This document shows positions 1 through 12,160 of a DNA stretch of 64,000 bases, piece by piece (within the stretch, counting starts at the first letter, position 1; each line of letters begins with the position of its first letter). The stretch lies in NCBI GenBank assembly GCA_019055375.1, contig JAHQIW010003651.1:1-64000 (forward strand). The letters are read 5' to 3'. Both the position numbers and the translations under genes were made by a program. This stretch comes from Parelaphostrongylus tenuis (lineage: Eukaryota > Nematoda > Chromadorea > Rhabditida > Metastrongylidae). A model generated the notes under the pieces. The model saw only the letters and a program-made list of their open reading frames with translations, was not told the origin of the DNA and ran no database searches.

Positions 1-444
1 AGAGAATTGAGCGGTGAGCAAAAACATCGTACCACTGCGAAAAAATGCAGTCAAAACATTGGAAATTTTGAGTATTAGTTAACTATAGCGATACAAACCG
101 TGAAATTCTCCATTGAATATTTATTGATGGACACGGGTACGATCAAATCCAAGTGACTTCTATATGCTGCCGACAAATGTATTGTGGATAGCCCTGGTGT
201 TCCGAAACTTTCGTTTCGACTCTTTAAATGGGCGTTCGACCTCCTTTCATGTCACATTTTTGGAGTTCAATCCAGAGAGTAGCGTTCATGGGCAACTCTC
301 TACTGATCAGCTTATACTTCCTCGATTGTTTTCAGAAATTTTCAGGGTGAATCGTGATGTACGCTTAGACGACGGTTTAATTTCACTTTACGCTTTTCTT
401 TCCTAAAAATTGGTTCGCGAAGAATATGAGATGCTTTCGTGAAA

Positions 445-1243
445 ATGCGTGTACAAATAGGAGTCGCAGTTAGAAATGCATACTCCGATGAAGAGTGTAT
501 GAGGTAATTCATGGAGATGTTGATGAGTATGGGCTAGCTATACATATTGATTGAATCAGAATTCTTTCACAGGATGGTCCTCAAACAAATGGTTTCGAGT
601 ATGAATGATGGTGATATCAATATGCCAGTAGATTCACCCATTGCGTATGCAACGGAGACAGTGGTTGGTAGGTGGAAGGTAAGTGAACACTATGGCCCAT
701 AATATCCATTTTCGAATCGCTGGGTCCAAACTTCTTCATCAGTTCATATATTTGCATTCAGTCAACGCGTTTATAGATCGGCCATAGTAACACAATAATA
801 GTGGCGCACATATAATTCATGCTCATGAAATGATCCATCAAAGCTTCTTCTACAGTTCTGCCATATTCACAAAACTCTCAAGTCCTCTGGTCGTTTCCAT
901 ATTTTATGTTTTCACCAGAAACTAGAAATTTAGTTCACGAAGGAATCCTTGACCCTTAGTCGCGAGCCACATGGAGCGTCCTTCTTATGGGCTGTAGGTC
1001 AGGAAGGGTATACGCAGATTATTCCATTTTCTTTTTACTTTATTTACACATACTTCTTTATATTTGACTGAAGCTACATTCAAGAGACTGGAGAATGCAT
1101 GCGGAGAGAGATACGTGTCGCCTACATCAAAAAGGCTCCGTACCATGCACTTCTTGGAGACACCAGCACGTGTTCATGATAATATCCTTCCCAAAACTTC
1201 AGATCTCAAGGACCTATTCGCAAGTAGCAAGAAGTATATATAA
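445..1243 (+). CDS. Three-exon hypothetical protein, 107 aa
   Basis: Exons 445-503, 573-678 and 1085-1243 (TAA stop) join in frame with phases 2 and 0. The first two introns have good signals: MRG|gtaatt, tctttcacag|G, and AAG|gtaagtg. The last acceptor (acattcaag) is weak, but it alone keeps the frame open to the stop. The product starts MRVQIGVAVRNAYSDEECMR; its C-terminal third is basic and hydrophilic, with SPTSKRLR, ETPARVHDN and a final SSKKYI. I see no signal peptide or membrane segment and do not recognise the family. Small regulatory or chromosome-associated proteins have this composition, but that is only an impression. The frame is open upstream to base 430, so the true start could lie in an earlier exon outside the window. 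What supports a real gene is the preserved phase across two introns. Confidence 0.55.
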
Positions 1244-1957
1244 TGATATCAATGGACTCAATTTTGTGATTTCGCAAAATTTTCTATTCGCCATCAATGA
1301 ACACGGGGGGGGGGGGTGGGGAGGGAGGGCTGTAGAATCTCAGGGAAATTCTAAGTTGCCTAGAGTCGAAATAATGCGTTGGCAGTATGTATTCATCGCG
1401 AACTGTGTAAGTTGCAACGTCACAGAAATTACGAAGACGAGAAGACGACTATACATGTCAAGTAATCTATGGCACTAGGGAAAATTTATTCTGAAAAAAT
1501 ACAACAGTGGAAGAGTCAACCGAGCTTGTATTTCCGTCATCACGAGTTGCGCTGTGAAATCAAATGATCATCAGAGGTCTCACGCGAAAAAACTTGCTTG
1601 TATCTACTCATTGCAGATAGCGTGGGATAATCACGACGTAAACCACCACTGCTTTCCGTTAGCCGGTTGTAACTCAGCAAAATATATATTTCCTGTTATT
1701 GTATACATTCACAGTGCTCGTGCTCTCGACGTAGGACGGTATGTTTTCTTCGATTCAATTTTTCACCTTAATCATGATTTGCTCAAACATTTGTGGTTGA
1801 TGGGTACTGTGTAATGAGATGGGTGGTACAGCAACAATATGAGCTTCGACAATTAACGAACGATCGTATAATTCTTGCAATTTCACAAAACGAGATCAAA
1901 ATATGTTCAAATATTGCTGCGAAGTTTACAGTGTGTATTACAGTTATTGTGCCTTAT

Positions 1958-2093
1958 GAAAGACGATTGCCAAGAAACGAATGCAAAACGTAACACTTCA
2001 TTATCGAAAGAGCTCGAAGAGTGTGAATTAAGCGAACTAGTGGAAAAAGACGACAGCCTTGGAGATCCCGTGAAAAGTAACTCACGTTTTTGA
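1958..2093 (+). other. Possible orphan exon, charged peptide
   Basis: An ATG-led frame encodes a strongly charged 45-residue peptide (KELEECELSELVEKDD in its middle). A possible donor, AAA|gtaactc, lies near 2076. The composition looks coding, but I could not find a partner exon in a matching phase. It may be an exon remnant or chance. Confidence 0.2.
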
Positions 2094-2269
2094 ATTAGAA
2101 AACCGATAAAAAAGAAGAACGTATATGACAAAAGACCAGAAATTTACGTTTGCCTCACTGTGTTTGCATTTAGAAGGATTACATACTGACAACACCCTTC
2201 ATTTCGAATGTTTTTGAGATTTCGTTCAAAACAATTTAATTTGATATCATATTTTGAACCGTTCATGAG

Positions 2270-2420
2270 ATCTCTTATGGCACATATACAGTGAAGGACA
2301 CGTGTTTCGGCAGTACAGCCTCGTTAGTAGCACGGTGAATTTAAGTTCAGTCAGTTCCGCAAGGAGATATCCTTCATATAGAGGAGCCGATGCCGAAATA
2401 TTTATACGCTTCGCTAAGTG
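2270..2420 (+). repeat. Dispersed repeat (GTTTCG / CAGCCTC / AGTAGCAC type)
   Basis: This segment shares the order 'atacagtg ... acgtgtttcg ... cagcctc.ttagtagcac' with 4530-4765, 24225-24360 and 27860-28020, all of which also have partly self-complementary centres. It is probably a non-autonomous foldback element. Boundaries are approximate. Confidence 0.45.
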
Positions 2421-4010
2421 ATAAAATCATTCAAAGACCGGTGTTGTACACTCGATTGCCCGTGGCTGGTAAAACGTGATTGTGATACTTTTCCTTTGGA
2501 GTGTTTTTGACACGTAAATTTTTAAAGCAATAGTTTATAGTTTTACCATTACCACTTCTTATAGTGATTTGTAACTGCTATAGTAGAACGAATCATAATA
2601 AGACAACAAAGAATACGCTTTTACCTAAAGCCCCAAGTGGCGTCGCCATAATAGAACAGTACCTAAATCTCTTCATAGGAGTCTCCTCTGTAACAATTTA
2701 TCACTAAAACAAAGATTTGCTCAGGATCAAATTTTCGCGATCATTCCCAGAAGCTCGCTGTCAAGTTGGAACAGCTTGTTCTGAAAGCAAAACGTAATTC
2801 TCCTTTTAGTTATCAATTTGCACTTTCATAAACCAAGCTTATCGCTGGAATCTCCAGCTCTCAAGCTCCCAAAGGATTACTAATAATCTGGTAGAAAAAG
2901 CTGTTTTAGAAAAGATAAAGGAAATCCGAAGCACTTTTCATATATTACGACCGCATACACGCCATTTGTGATTGAAAAATGAAAACTTTAGAAACAACTG
3001 AGTTTTGTTTTTGCCAGAAATACGTTCATAGAAGCCCATTGAATGATAGTCTAATTTTTCATCGCGAGAAAGTTTACTTCACATCGAAATTCTACTATAC
3101 AGTAGCAAAAAATCCGCTGTGGAACAGGAACAACACCTTTCTGAAGCAACACCTTATCTTTTTCCGTTAATGGAATGTATTATAGAAGTGCTTTACTAAT
3201 TCAGCTTAGTGAGAGTATCGGCATTTTGATACTATTAAACGACTACAAGAGATAGATCAAAAGTAAGAAGCAAGTGCTAGAAAACAAATGGAAGTAGGTT
3301 TCCTTGCAAAAAAATGTGGTTATTTTGTTGAAACATAAGATAATTTCCGACAAATAGATATTTTCTCTACCAAAAACCTTTTATGGAAGTAACTTTCATC
3401 TGTGTCATTCCATCATTTAATGCTCCTAATGTGCCCTCAGAATCTCAAATCATCGAATAAATCCTATTTCCATAGAAGCGCGTGATAATGTAAGCCAGTC
3501 ACGCGTGCGGCTCACGGCCTGTACCGAAGATGATACATGTGGTTGTCAACGGGTTAAGAAACAAATGATTCCAAGTTAGATGCCCACATCTTCAATGAAA
3601 GTTTGCAAATATTAGAGCGCAGAGGAGAAGAAGTAGCGATACTTGCTGCGAATCTACTTTATTCAAACGCAAACAAAGTTCATCATAGTCTTTGCCCCCA
3701 ACTGAGCATTCTATGCACTGGCTCAAACTTTTCAAAGCTTCGAAAAGGCCACTGATAGCCTTCTGAAGTTTCAACAAGAGAAGTCAGAACGCAGGCTGGA
3801 AAAAATGTTGATTGTAGTCGTGACCAAGCACGAAACGTTCCTTTGAAATCGCGCTGTACGGTCCACAGAGTGTGATTTTGAAAACCTTGGACATGGTACT
3901 CTAAGGTGTGATGTAAACATTACGAAAACAAATTTATAGAACCAAAAAAAATGGGGTTCTCATCAGAAAATCGTCGTGCGCAGCGTTCCATCAAAATTTT
4001 TTTGAATGCT

Positions 4011-5430
4011 TGACTTCCCCGGGCCTGAACTCTGAGCGTGTTACCTGGCAAGGGGTCTTACCGCCACCATGAGAACGACTCCACCCTCCCCCTCTGCGAC
4101 TCCAACCCAGCGTGGGAATTACTATCTATTTCACTCCTCTCTACCACTCGGCACCACGTCCATTGGGAAGAAGGTAGCTAGTTCGATTCCCTACCACGAT
4201 ACTTCACTGTGGCTTTCTTGGTGTAATCTTTTTTCTACAATATGCTCGAATCACTGGCACACTAAATGAAACCATATCTTATATAGTAATGCCGTAACAC
4301 AAGCAATCAAAGTATATAATTTATTTATCATTTGTCACATTTATTCAACAACATGCAATTTATAACAATAAGTTAACAATATGCAACTTATAACAGCATA
4401 ATATATTTACACACAGCATATCATAAAAGAAACACCAATAATACGTACCTTTCGTTTCGAGTGTTTCTTCAAACCACGCTCAAATTTCAATAGCCTTATG
4501 ATTATTTTACAGCCATGCATGTGTTCTGTTATGAGCACTTATACAGTGCTATACATGTGTATCGCCTTAACACAGCCTCACCAGTAGCACAGTGACCTTC
4601 GTCTTAGCCACTCTTCTCGAGGGAATCCAATCTCCTTACATAGAGAAGGCACAGACGTAGTATTTAGACGCATCATTCTCTATGTGAGGGGACTGGGTTC
4701 CCCCGAGAGGATTGGCTAAGACGAGGGGCACAGTAATACTGATGAGGTAGTGTAAGCCAGCACAATAGTACAAACTGAATGATACAATAATGTATTCAAT
4801 ACAATACAAATATAATGAATATTCAGGAAATGTCTATTTATTAACTACAAACAGATATTTCATGAGTATTTACTGTATTTGTGTGCGGAATTTAGCTATG
4901 TGCGAAATCACAATACTCTGAGCCACGAGAACTATCTTTGGGATACAATTCGGAAAAATCTAAGGAGTCAGTCGTACTGGCCATTATTTTACCCCGAGGC
5001 TAATTCACCATGTAGAATTGAAATATTAGGAAAGGAAAGGAAAAATAAAACTAACAAAACACGGACACCCTGTTTCGACCAGGCAAGTAGTTGTACGAAA
5101 GTGATAAAAAAGTAGCCCATAGTCAACAATCTCAATGGAAACTTACTTGCAAACTCGCCAAGTAAACATTTTTCAAAAGCAAAATATAATAATAGTAAAT
5201 AAAATGCAGAAAACAATCAACCCCACACTTGCACACGACAAAAAGCAGCAGTCAATACGCCGGCGCAGATCGTACCAAACTTAGCTGCGGGTCTTGCAGC
5301 AAAAAGTAGTACTGTAGACGGCGACTAGTCGGGGCAGAGGAGGTGGAGTCGTTCCCACGTTAGCGGTGAGAGCCCTTGCCAGTTATACGCGGCTAGTTTG
5401 AGTCCGCGGCAGTCAAACGGTTAATATCAC
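4011..5430. mobile_element. Inverted-repeat DNA element, about 1.4 kb
   Basis: The left end (about 4015-4095, containing 'cctggcaaggggtcttacc' and 'gagaacgactccacc') is matched in reverse complement at the right end (about 5325-5425, 'ggtggagtcgttcccac ... gagagcccttgccag'). The element sits exactly where unit 1 of the local duplication is interrupted, which supports insertion. It has no transposase frame, so it is non-autonomous. A smaller palindrome at 4530-4765 is nested inside it. Confidence 0.65.
4530..4765. repeat. Nested foldback repeat
   Basis: The two arms around 4640-4700 are reverse complements: 'gagaaggcacagacg' faces 'cattctctatgtgaggg', and 'cgtcttagccactcttctcg' faces 'cgagaggattggctaagacg'. 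Its flanks carry the same 'acagcctcaccagtagcac' core as the dispersed repeats at 2270 and 27860. Confidence 0.5.
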
Positions 5431-6328
5431 TGCTTGCTTCATGCAACTGAGTCAGTACTACCAGGATTGGAGACGAAAGATCTCATTCATAAGCTGCTCT
5501 TTCCTAGAAGGCTTTCCGAATCGCGAAGGAGATTTTCTCATTAGGACGTGATGTACGTGCTCGCGTCACTATCGTCATTTAGAATTCTGGTATTAGAAGA
5601 AAATTCCCTTTCCAACATTCGCGACTTCATTACACTCGTTCATCTCAGAACTGCTGCGGCTCAGAGATTTTCTGAGATTTGCTAGTGAGGCCCTTCATTT
5701 TTTTCCACTTTTCCTGACTGCATTGAATCCATAGTGCTCCTGAACAAAAATGCTAAGGAGAGATCACCGGAAGCAGGACGAAATCGCGCTCCAGTTAGAA
5801 ACTGCCCCTCCATGGAAGCATTGATGGCTTCATCGCTCTCCATTCCATTGACACTTGGTACTGACACCATTTGCTGGGCTGTAACCTACTACACCCATCC
5901 TTGTCGACCAGAGCCAGAGAGTCTCTTGCGAACAAATTTATTTGCTATTCTTATGTATTTTTAATAAACCATTACTAGATAAAAAAACTGATCCAGCTAT
6001 GCTTGGTTCGGTAACCTAAATCCTGGGAAGGTAATTATTTCTATTTATTTGCCGACTTTGTTTTTCGCACAATATGCCGACATATATTCAGAGTGTTTAA
6101 AACTCAATTATAGTGTCCAATGAGCCACAACATATAGAACTTGTGACTCATCTTTATAGAAATTTCATAGGCAATTTTAGACTGCTAAAAAATTGCTATC
6201 CCTTTTCAATTTCTTCAGGGCTGAGTTTCAAAGTAATTTAAGTGTTCAACTTCCAACGTGTACTAAAGTTCGACATGGATAGTGATTCCAATTGTTTGCT
6301 GAAAGATCTCTGTTTAGAGTCGTCACAG

Positions 6329-7440
6329 AATTGAGTTCTGCGGCAAACAGTCTCTATCGTCTGGACGGATAACGAGAAGCCGCTCGCTGGAATTGCCAGC
6401 CGGCGACATAGATTTGGCCAGTGTTTACTGGACGATACTATTTCGTCAAGATCGAAAGGACAACGACTACCGGTGGGTGAGCAACACTGAAATCTTTTCA
6501 TATAATCGAACTTTGTGATAATTCCAATATACTTGGTGATGATGGTTATTTCCAGTCGACGAGACGATGACAATGTAAATTCTGCACTCTTTTCGCATTC
6601 AACGGAAGTTAGGACACGAAAACTGTGAGTGAAAACTACTTTGACATTAATCTAAGAAATCGATTGCCTTTTCTATGAGTCGAGACTGCGTGAGATATGA
6701 GAAGTGCTTCCATATTTCTTGTTTTAGATTAACGATGTGTCGTTTCCAACGCTGGAAGAGTGTAAACGCACACAAGACTCATTGGTCGATGAAATCGATG
6801 AAGTCGGTACGTTTTGTAGGCACTACTGCTAGTTTGATTTTGCTTCCTCTGAATATACTCAGTCTTCAGCTTTGCTTTTTCTCCATCCATCTTTTTCAGT
6901 TCCATCGAACACAATTTGTAGTAGAGAACGATTATTTCGTATGAGAGGTTGACATTCAAAAGAGTGCAACCTTCAGAGGATGAAGTCTGAATTTTCTTTG
7001 ATTTATTGTTCTTTAAATCCTTAGTTTCTGTCATAAAGAGGGTATGTGAGCATAAAGTGATTATAAATATCAAAGCGAAGAGAGACTGTGCTTTGTATAA
7101 AGCCACCTATGACCGATGACAGTTTATTGGTTCAACTACATCTATGATATTGAAGTAGAACGAAAATCTTGCGTTACTAAGCGTTCTAAGACTTAATAAG
7201 GTCTACCAAAATTCTGTAGAAGAACGGCTTTTGATTTTCGAATAAGATGAACAGCGCACCACCATTGTGTGTAAATTACGCGTTTGGAGATCCCACATTT
7301 CACGAGATTGTAGAAAGTTAAGCTCGATACGTTTTCTCACATCTATCATCTGTGAATGTCTACGAACTTTTCAGGTACTGCTTGATGATGATCATCTGCA
7401 TTTTGAAAATCACTCAGTGAGATGCAAAACATGCAATTGA
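6329..7440 (+). CDS. Possible four-exon gene 3' part in duplication unit 1, unknown function
   Basis: Exons 6329-6472, 6556-6624, 6728-6806 and 7375-7440 (TGA) join with consistent phases (2, 2, 0) and mostly good splice signals (TACCG|gtgggt, ttatttccag, gtgagtg, cttgttttag, aacttttcag). The peptide reads SLSSGRITRSRSLELPAGD early and ends LLDDDHLHFENHSVRCKTCN. Exon 6728-6806 also has a second open frame (PTLEECKRTQDSLVDEIDEV) that looks more protein-like but does not join in phase, so the model may be wrong there. The homologous unit at 11.3-13.4 kb is frameshifted and has lost the last acceptor. I found no upstream exon or start codon. It may be a nematode-specific gene, already partly decayed. 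Confidence 0.3.
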
Positions 7441-8239
7441 AATCACTACTTATTCCTACGTGCCATTTATTCATTTCTATTGCTTATCCCCTTATTCTCC
7501 ACAAATGATGTGTCAGTAATATCAGTCATATCAATTTCCAAGACCAACTATTTGTTAACCTTGACATGCTTAAGTGATTGTTCTCTATCTTCTTCTTAAG
7601 CCTTAGCTCTTTATAACACTATTTATTCAAACAGATGACCTTTCAGCAGTTTCACCTTCTTCAATGATATCACTTATCCGGTAGGAGTCAAACGTTTTCA
7701 CCTTTAAGAGGACTGAAAAACTGCTCCAGGACGCGCGGTTGTCACCGTAATCGTCGTCTCAAGACCTGACACCAATTGGTGGCTGCAAAGGTTGAACGGT
7801 GAGACGACCAAAACGATTTCTACAGCCCAGCGTGATTAAACATATTGAGTTCTCTGGATAGCTTAGAAGCCCATATAAACATTGCTGTGGACTACACGGA
7901 CTCATCAGTATGTCGAATAATCTATCTATCTCCCAAAGCATCGTATATGTTCGCAAACGTCTGGAATCATTGCTGTATATTAGACTCCCCACACTACTTT
8001 CCTCATGAACTGAAGGAGTTGTCTTTTGATTAGTTCGACATTTGCTCCATCTGTACTATTCGATGTTCGCTACACTGAACTAGAATCCAACCTGAGCTCG
8101 CCAACGTAGGAGGATCAACCTGTTATCGTAACCGGCGTTATCAAAGATTAGATGGAGCAGCTAGGTGATGCACAATACTTCACATTCCTGAATCCAAAGC
8201 CATATATCCCTTCTCTCCTAGCAAATATTTCGTGTTTTT

Positions 8240-8389
8240 GGATATTTTACCATACACGAGAAGCTTTCTACCAGAGTTTGCGAATTCTTGAATATTCTGT
8301 CATACACGAGAAATTTCCTACCAAATAGTCCATTTCTCTGGGTATTCCATCATGCACGAGAAGCTATCTGTACCAGGTGTAAATTGTGA
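8240..8389 (+). repeat. 50-bp tandem repeat, three copies
   Basis: Copies start at 8240, 8290 and 8340. Each contains 'ATATT..(G/A)CCAT.CACGAGAAG' followed by a 'CTACCA'-like stretch. The exact 50-bp spacing with about 70-80% identity indicates an old local amplification at the junction of the two duplication units. Confidence 0.75.
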
Positions 8390-9324
8390 AACAACTGTTT
8401 TTGAGTTAGATGCTCACATTCTCAGTAAAAATTCAAATGGACAAAAGCGCAGAGAAGGAAAAAGAGTTCTACAGGCTGCGATGCAAAATTATGTAAACAC
8501 AAACAAAGCCCATCATAGTCCTCATTCCAGTCCTAAGCATTCCATGCGCTGGCTCGGATTGTCAAAGCTTCGAAAAGGTGGTTGAAAGCGTTTCGAAACT
8601 TCAGCAAGAAAAGGTTAGAGCGTGTGTTGGAGAGTGGTGTTGATGGTGATCGGGAGCGAGCATTAAACGTCCGCTTTGAAATCGTGATGTAGAGTCAATA
8701 GAGTGCGATTTCGAAACAAGGGGCATGATGCTTGAGAGTTTGATCTAAGAATGATTAAGAGAAACTTCTGGAAGCAGAACAAAATAGCGCTTTTACCAGA
8801 GGTTTGATTTGCACAGCATGTGCGATCGAAATTGCGCGAATCTCGCTGCCTGCTTATTCCACTGACACACAGTAACAACAGCGGTGGCAGCGAGTGATCT
8901 CATCTACAAGTTCCTTACACCTGAGATTCCTTTTGGGTCACGAAAGGAGATATCCTCACTAACACATGTTGTATAGGATCATATTCACTGTCGTCATTCG
9001 AATCATAGTAATAAAAGAAATTTCTACTACTAGTTACAACTTTACCACACTCGTTCATTTCAAAACTGCCGCAGCACTGAGTTCTTCTGAGGCTGGTTGA
9101 TGAGGCCTTTGATTTCCACTTTCTTTCTTTTTTCTAACTACATTGTATTCATAGCTCTCCTGTTCAAAAATAATAAGGAATAATCTTTGAAAGTAGAATG
9201 AACCCACGCTCCTCTTAGGAATCGCTATGCCGAGTGCGCTCCTTGGGAGCATTGTGAACGTCATTCCGCGCTCCATTCCATTGGCACTAACTATTACCAG
9301 CAATTCCTGCTACCTACTGCGACA

Positions 9325-10975
9325 ATGCTTCCAGAAGGGCTATGGATAAAATTATCCACCAATACTACTCGGATCTCCTCGCTAGCCATGTTCTCTTACC
9401 GTCATATAAATTCAAAGAGGACGAATATGTCGTTCCACCGGTCCTTCCTTCCGAAATCCGACATGCTATATCGTCGGTGAAAAACAGAACAACACCCGGT
9501 CCAGACAGGATTAGACCAGAACACCTGAAGAACCTGCCGCCAGTTCTCATCAACACCCTGGCTCGGCTCTTCACTCGCCACTTGTCAGAATGCAAGGTCC
9601 CTGTTCAATGAAAAACCAACAAGACCGTACTGTTGTTCAAAAAGGGAGACCTTCACGACATAGGCAATTATCGTCCAATCTGCTTGCTGTCCGTTGTCTA
9701 TAAACTCTTTACTCGAGTCATCCTAAACAGGATTGACAGAACACTGGACGAAGGACAGCCATGCGAACAAGCAGGGTTCCGAAAAGGATTTAGTACCATA
9801 GACCACATCCACACGATCACAAGACTTATTGAAGTTTCGCGAGAGTACAAACAACCTCTCTGTCTCACTTTTATCGATCTGAAGAAAACCTTTGATTCAG
9901 TGGAAACAGAAGCGGTTATAGAGGCTCTGGATAACCAGGGCGTTCCTACTCGGTACATAATGATCCTTCGTGAGCTTTATAAAGATTTCACGACCAAAAT
10001 ATCTCCATTCTACAACAATATCACCACTGACGTAAGAAGAGGGGTTCGACAAGGCGATACAATTTTGCCAAAACTATTCACTGCCACCCTACAAAACGTC
10101 ATGCGAACATTAGAATGGGACGAAATGGGAGTGAAGATTGACGGTCGACAATTAAACCATCTTCGCTTTGCTGACGATATCGTTCTCATAACACCAAACA
10201 TCAGCCAAGCAGAACGAATGTTGACTGATTTGATAACGCCTGTGGAAAGATTGTTCTTCAACTAAATCTAACGAAAACAATGTTCATGAGGAAATTCACG
10301 CTCAACGGAACGACAATTTCCGAATGCTCCAGTTACATCTATCTAGGTCGTGAAATCAACATGATGAACGACCTAGCCCCAGAGTTGAGCAGGAGGAAAC
10401 GAGCGGCGTGGGGAACGTTTAAGAGCATCGAAGATGTAGTGAAGAGGACAAAGAACATCCGACTCCGTGCCCACCTTTTCGACTCGACAATTATCCCTGA
10501 CCTAACGTATGCAGCAGAAACCTGGTCGCTACGTAAGCAGGATGAAAGATCACTTGCCGTTATCGAACGCGCAGTCGAAAGGTCGATGCTAGGAGTATCC
10601 CGTATCTCGCAAATGAGAGAAAGGATCCGAAGTTCCGACCTACGTCAACGATCGAAAATCAGAGACGCCGTTCTACATGCCAGGATATCGATATAAGGTG
10701 GGCCGGACACGTGATGCGCTTCAACGACAACCGATGGACGAGAGCCGTTACCGACTGGATTCCTCGGGACGTCAAGCGCTCTAAAGGAAGACCACTGACC
10801 CGTTGGTCCGATTTCTTCACGAAAGCGATGGAAAAAAGATATGATGCTCAGCGAATCCCTAGAGCGAGGAGGACCCACTGGGCTACTCTTGCACGCGATA
10901 GGGAAAAATGGAAGAGTTGCTGGTATCCGCTCGAGTCACTCGACGATCAACGGGACGACAGGTGATACAGGTGAT
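9325..10975 (+). mobile_element. 5'-truncated RTE-type LINE (reverse transcriptase), defective
   Basis: The reverse-transcriptase core is clear. It shows TPGPDRIRPEHLK (finger region), KKGDLHDIGNYRPICLL, AGFRKGFSTIDHI, FIDLKKTFDSV (first catalytic Asp), RRGVRQGDTILPKLF and FADDIVL (catalytic Asp pair). A C-terminal domain follows (SECSSYIYLG ... RTHWATLARDREKW). The endonuclease half is absent, so the copy is 5'-truncated. It is also broken by a TGA at 9609-9611, a frameshift near 10262 with a small deletion before FTLNG, and another frameshift near 10695. The 3' end is a short 'tgatacaggtgatac' tail, as in RTE elements. It cannot be autonomous. It splits unit 2 of the tandem duplication. Confidence 0.92.
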
Positions 10976-11393
10976 ACTGCGACAGTTCTCTTCTAATTTC
11001 TCTTGTTATTCTCCCAAATTCTTCTTATGAGACATTTCTGTCTATTGAACTTTGATCCAGCTACGTTTGGTTCAATGAACTAAATGCAAGAAAGGTAATT
11101 TTTTCTCCGTACCTACAAACTTTTTTCTCTAGATAACAGAAAACATTCAAAATGTTTTGAGATTCAGTTGAAATGCTCAGTAAGTCACAAAATGTGGTGC
11201 TTATTATTAATTAACTAGAAATATTCAGAGAGAGAGAGATTTGAGATTTATGCAAACGGCAATCCTTTCAAGCCTCCTCGAACGTGTGAGTTGTAGAGAA
11301 ACGTAGGGATTCAATCATCACAGTGCATCAAAGTCTTGACAGAAATAAGGATTCTAATTCTTCACCTAAAAATCTTTGTTCAGAACCATCGCA

Positions 11394-11700
11394 GAATTGA
11401 GTTTCATGGCAAACAACAGTTCTCACTGAGACAAGATTGATAAGTCGCTTATCGGAAAAGCCAGCAAACGGCACAGATTTAACGAGCCTTCAATGTACGA
11501 TACATCATCGTCAGTGCCAAAACCGGTAGCGACTACCCAAAGGTTAGTAACGGTAAAATCTTCTGATATAATCGAACTTCATGATAATTTCAGTTACTTT
11601 GTGATGATGGTTATTTCCAGTCAACGAGACTATGACGTTTCCGATCCTATACACTCTCTATGCAATTTTCAGAAGATAGGACATGAAATATGTGAGTATA
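11394..11700 (+). pseudogene. Decayed paralogue of the 6.3-6.6 kb exons
   Basis: Two blocks align with exons 6329-6472 and 6556-6624 of unit 1, including the shared intron sequence 'gatgatggttatttccag'. The first block meets in-frame stops (near 11435) unless shifted. The second (QRDYDVSDPIHSLCNFQK) remains open. The counterpart of the last unit-1 exon near 12860 has 'cttttcgg' where unit 1 has the acceptor 'cttttcag'. Confidence 0.45.
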
Positions 11701-11767
11701 GACTATTTTAACACGAATCTATAAAGACAATTACCTTTTTATATGAATCGAGGCGGCGTAATACATA

Positions 11768-12160
11768 GGGTCGAGCGAAAAGTTTTGGGCAATTTGTAAA
11801 ACTTCGTTTTTGTGCGCAAATTAGCCAACGAGGACAACAATAACTATTCTTCAAAGTGTAGACTACTGTTGCTCACAATTTTTTGCCATCTTTCTCCAAG
11901 TTTCCTCATTTACTCGAAGTACCATTTCGGCTCCCTAGAATCGAAAAACTTTTGTTTTCTTATCTGAATTCATGAAACGATTTGAATAGATGGCTATTGA
12001 AAAAGTAGTGTATTGATCGAAAGGGGCCATAGTTGGATGGAGCAACATGTGGGCTACATACTAGGTGCGGAAAAACTTCAGCGCCGCCAACTCTTCAAAC
12101 TTCTCACTGGTCTTCTTGGCCGTTTGCGGTTTGGGATTGTTCTGCTGAAATTAATAAACT
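11768..12160 (-). mobile_element. Mariner-family transposon remnant (transposase 3' end)
   Basis: On the minus strand a peptide LGERWQKIVSNSSLHFEE followed by a stop matches the typical mariner transposase C-terminus (LPxRWxxxVxxNGxYF). Upstream on that strand are further decayed residues. The outer end, 'gggtcgagcgaaaagttttg', resembles a mariner terminal repeat. The copy is truncated and interrupted by stops. It lies where unit 2 diverges from unit 1. Confidence 0.6.

Larger units (their letters stand above)
1244..3555. other. Non-coding spacer
   Basis: No spliced gene is visible here. It holds a run of 12 G at 1305-1316 followed by G-rich sequence, a short charged reading frame at 1958-2093 and a dispersed repeat at about 2270-2420. 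Confidence 0.5.
3560..8040 (+). repeat. Tandem duplication, unit 1
   Basis: Three blocks (about 3571-3945, 5440-5930 and 5980-8030) reappear in the same order and orientation in 8395-13380. Matching landmarks are 'aacaaag.tcatcatagtc' (3674/8504), 'ctcgttcat.tc.aaactgc' (5635/9050), 'gatccagctacg.ttggttc' (5990/11054) and 'gatgatggttatttccag' (6539/11603). Divergence is high, so the event is old. Unit 1 carries an insertion of about 1.4 kb (4011-5430) that unit 2 lacks. Confidence 0.75.

Noticed and set aside
164..406. 80-codon open frame starting MLPTNVLWIALVF
   Set aside because: No splice link in phase to the exons at 445-1243, and no family resemblance.
1095..1478. 127-codon frame
   Set aside because: It overlaps the better-supported exon 1085-1243 in another frame and runs through a G-homopolymer.
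6238..6573. 111-codon minus-strand frame
   Set aside because: The opposite strand has conserved splice sites shared with the duplicate; the minus frame is not preserved there.
9365..10261. Antisense frames over the LINE
   Set aside because: Shadows of the reverse-transcriptase coding strand.
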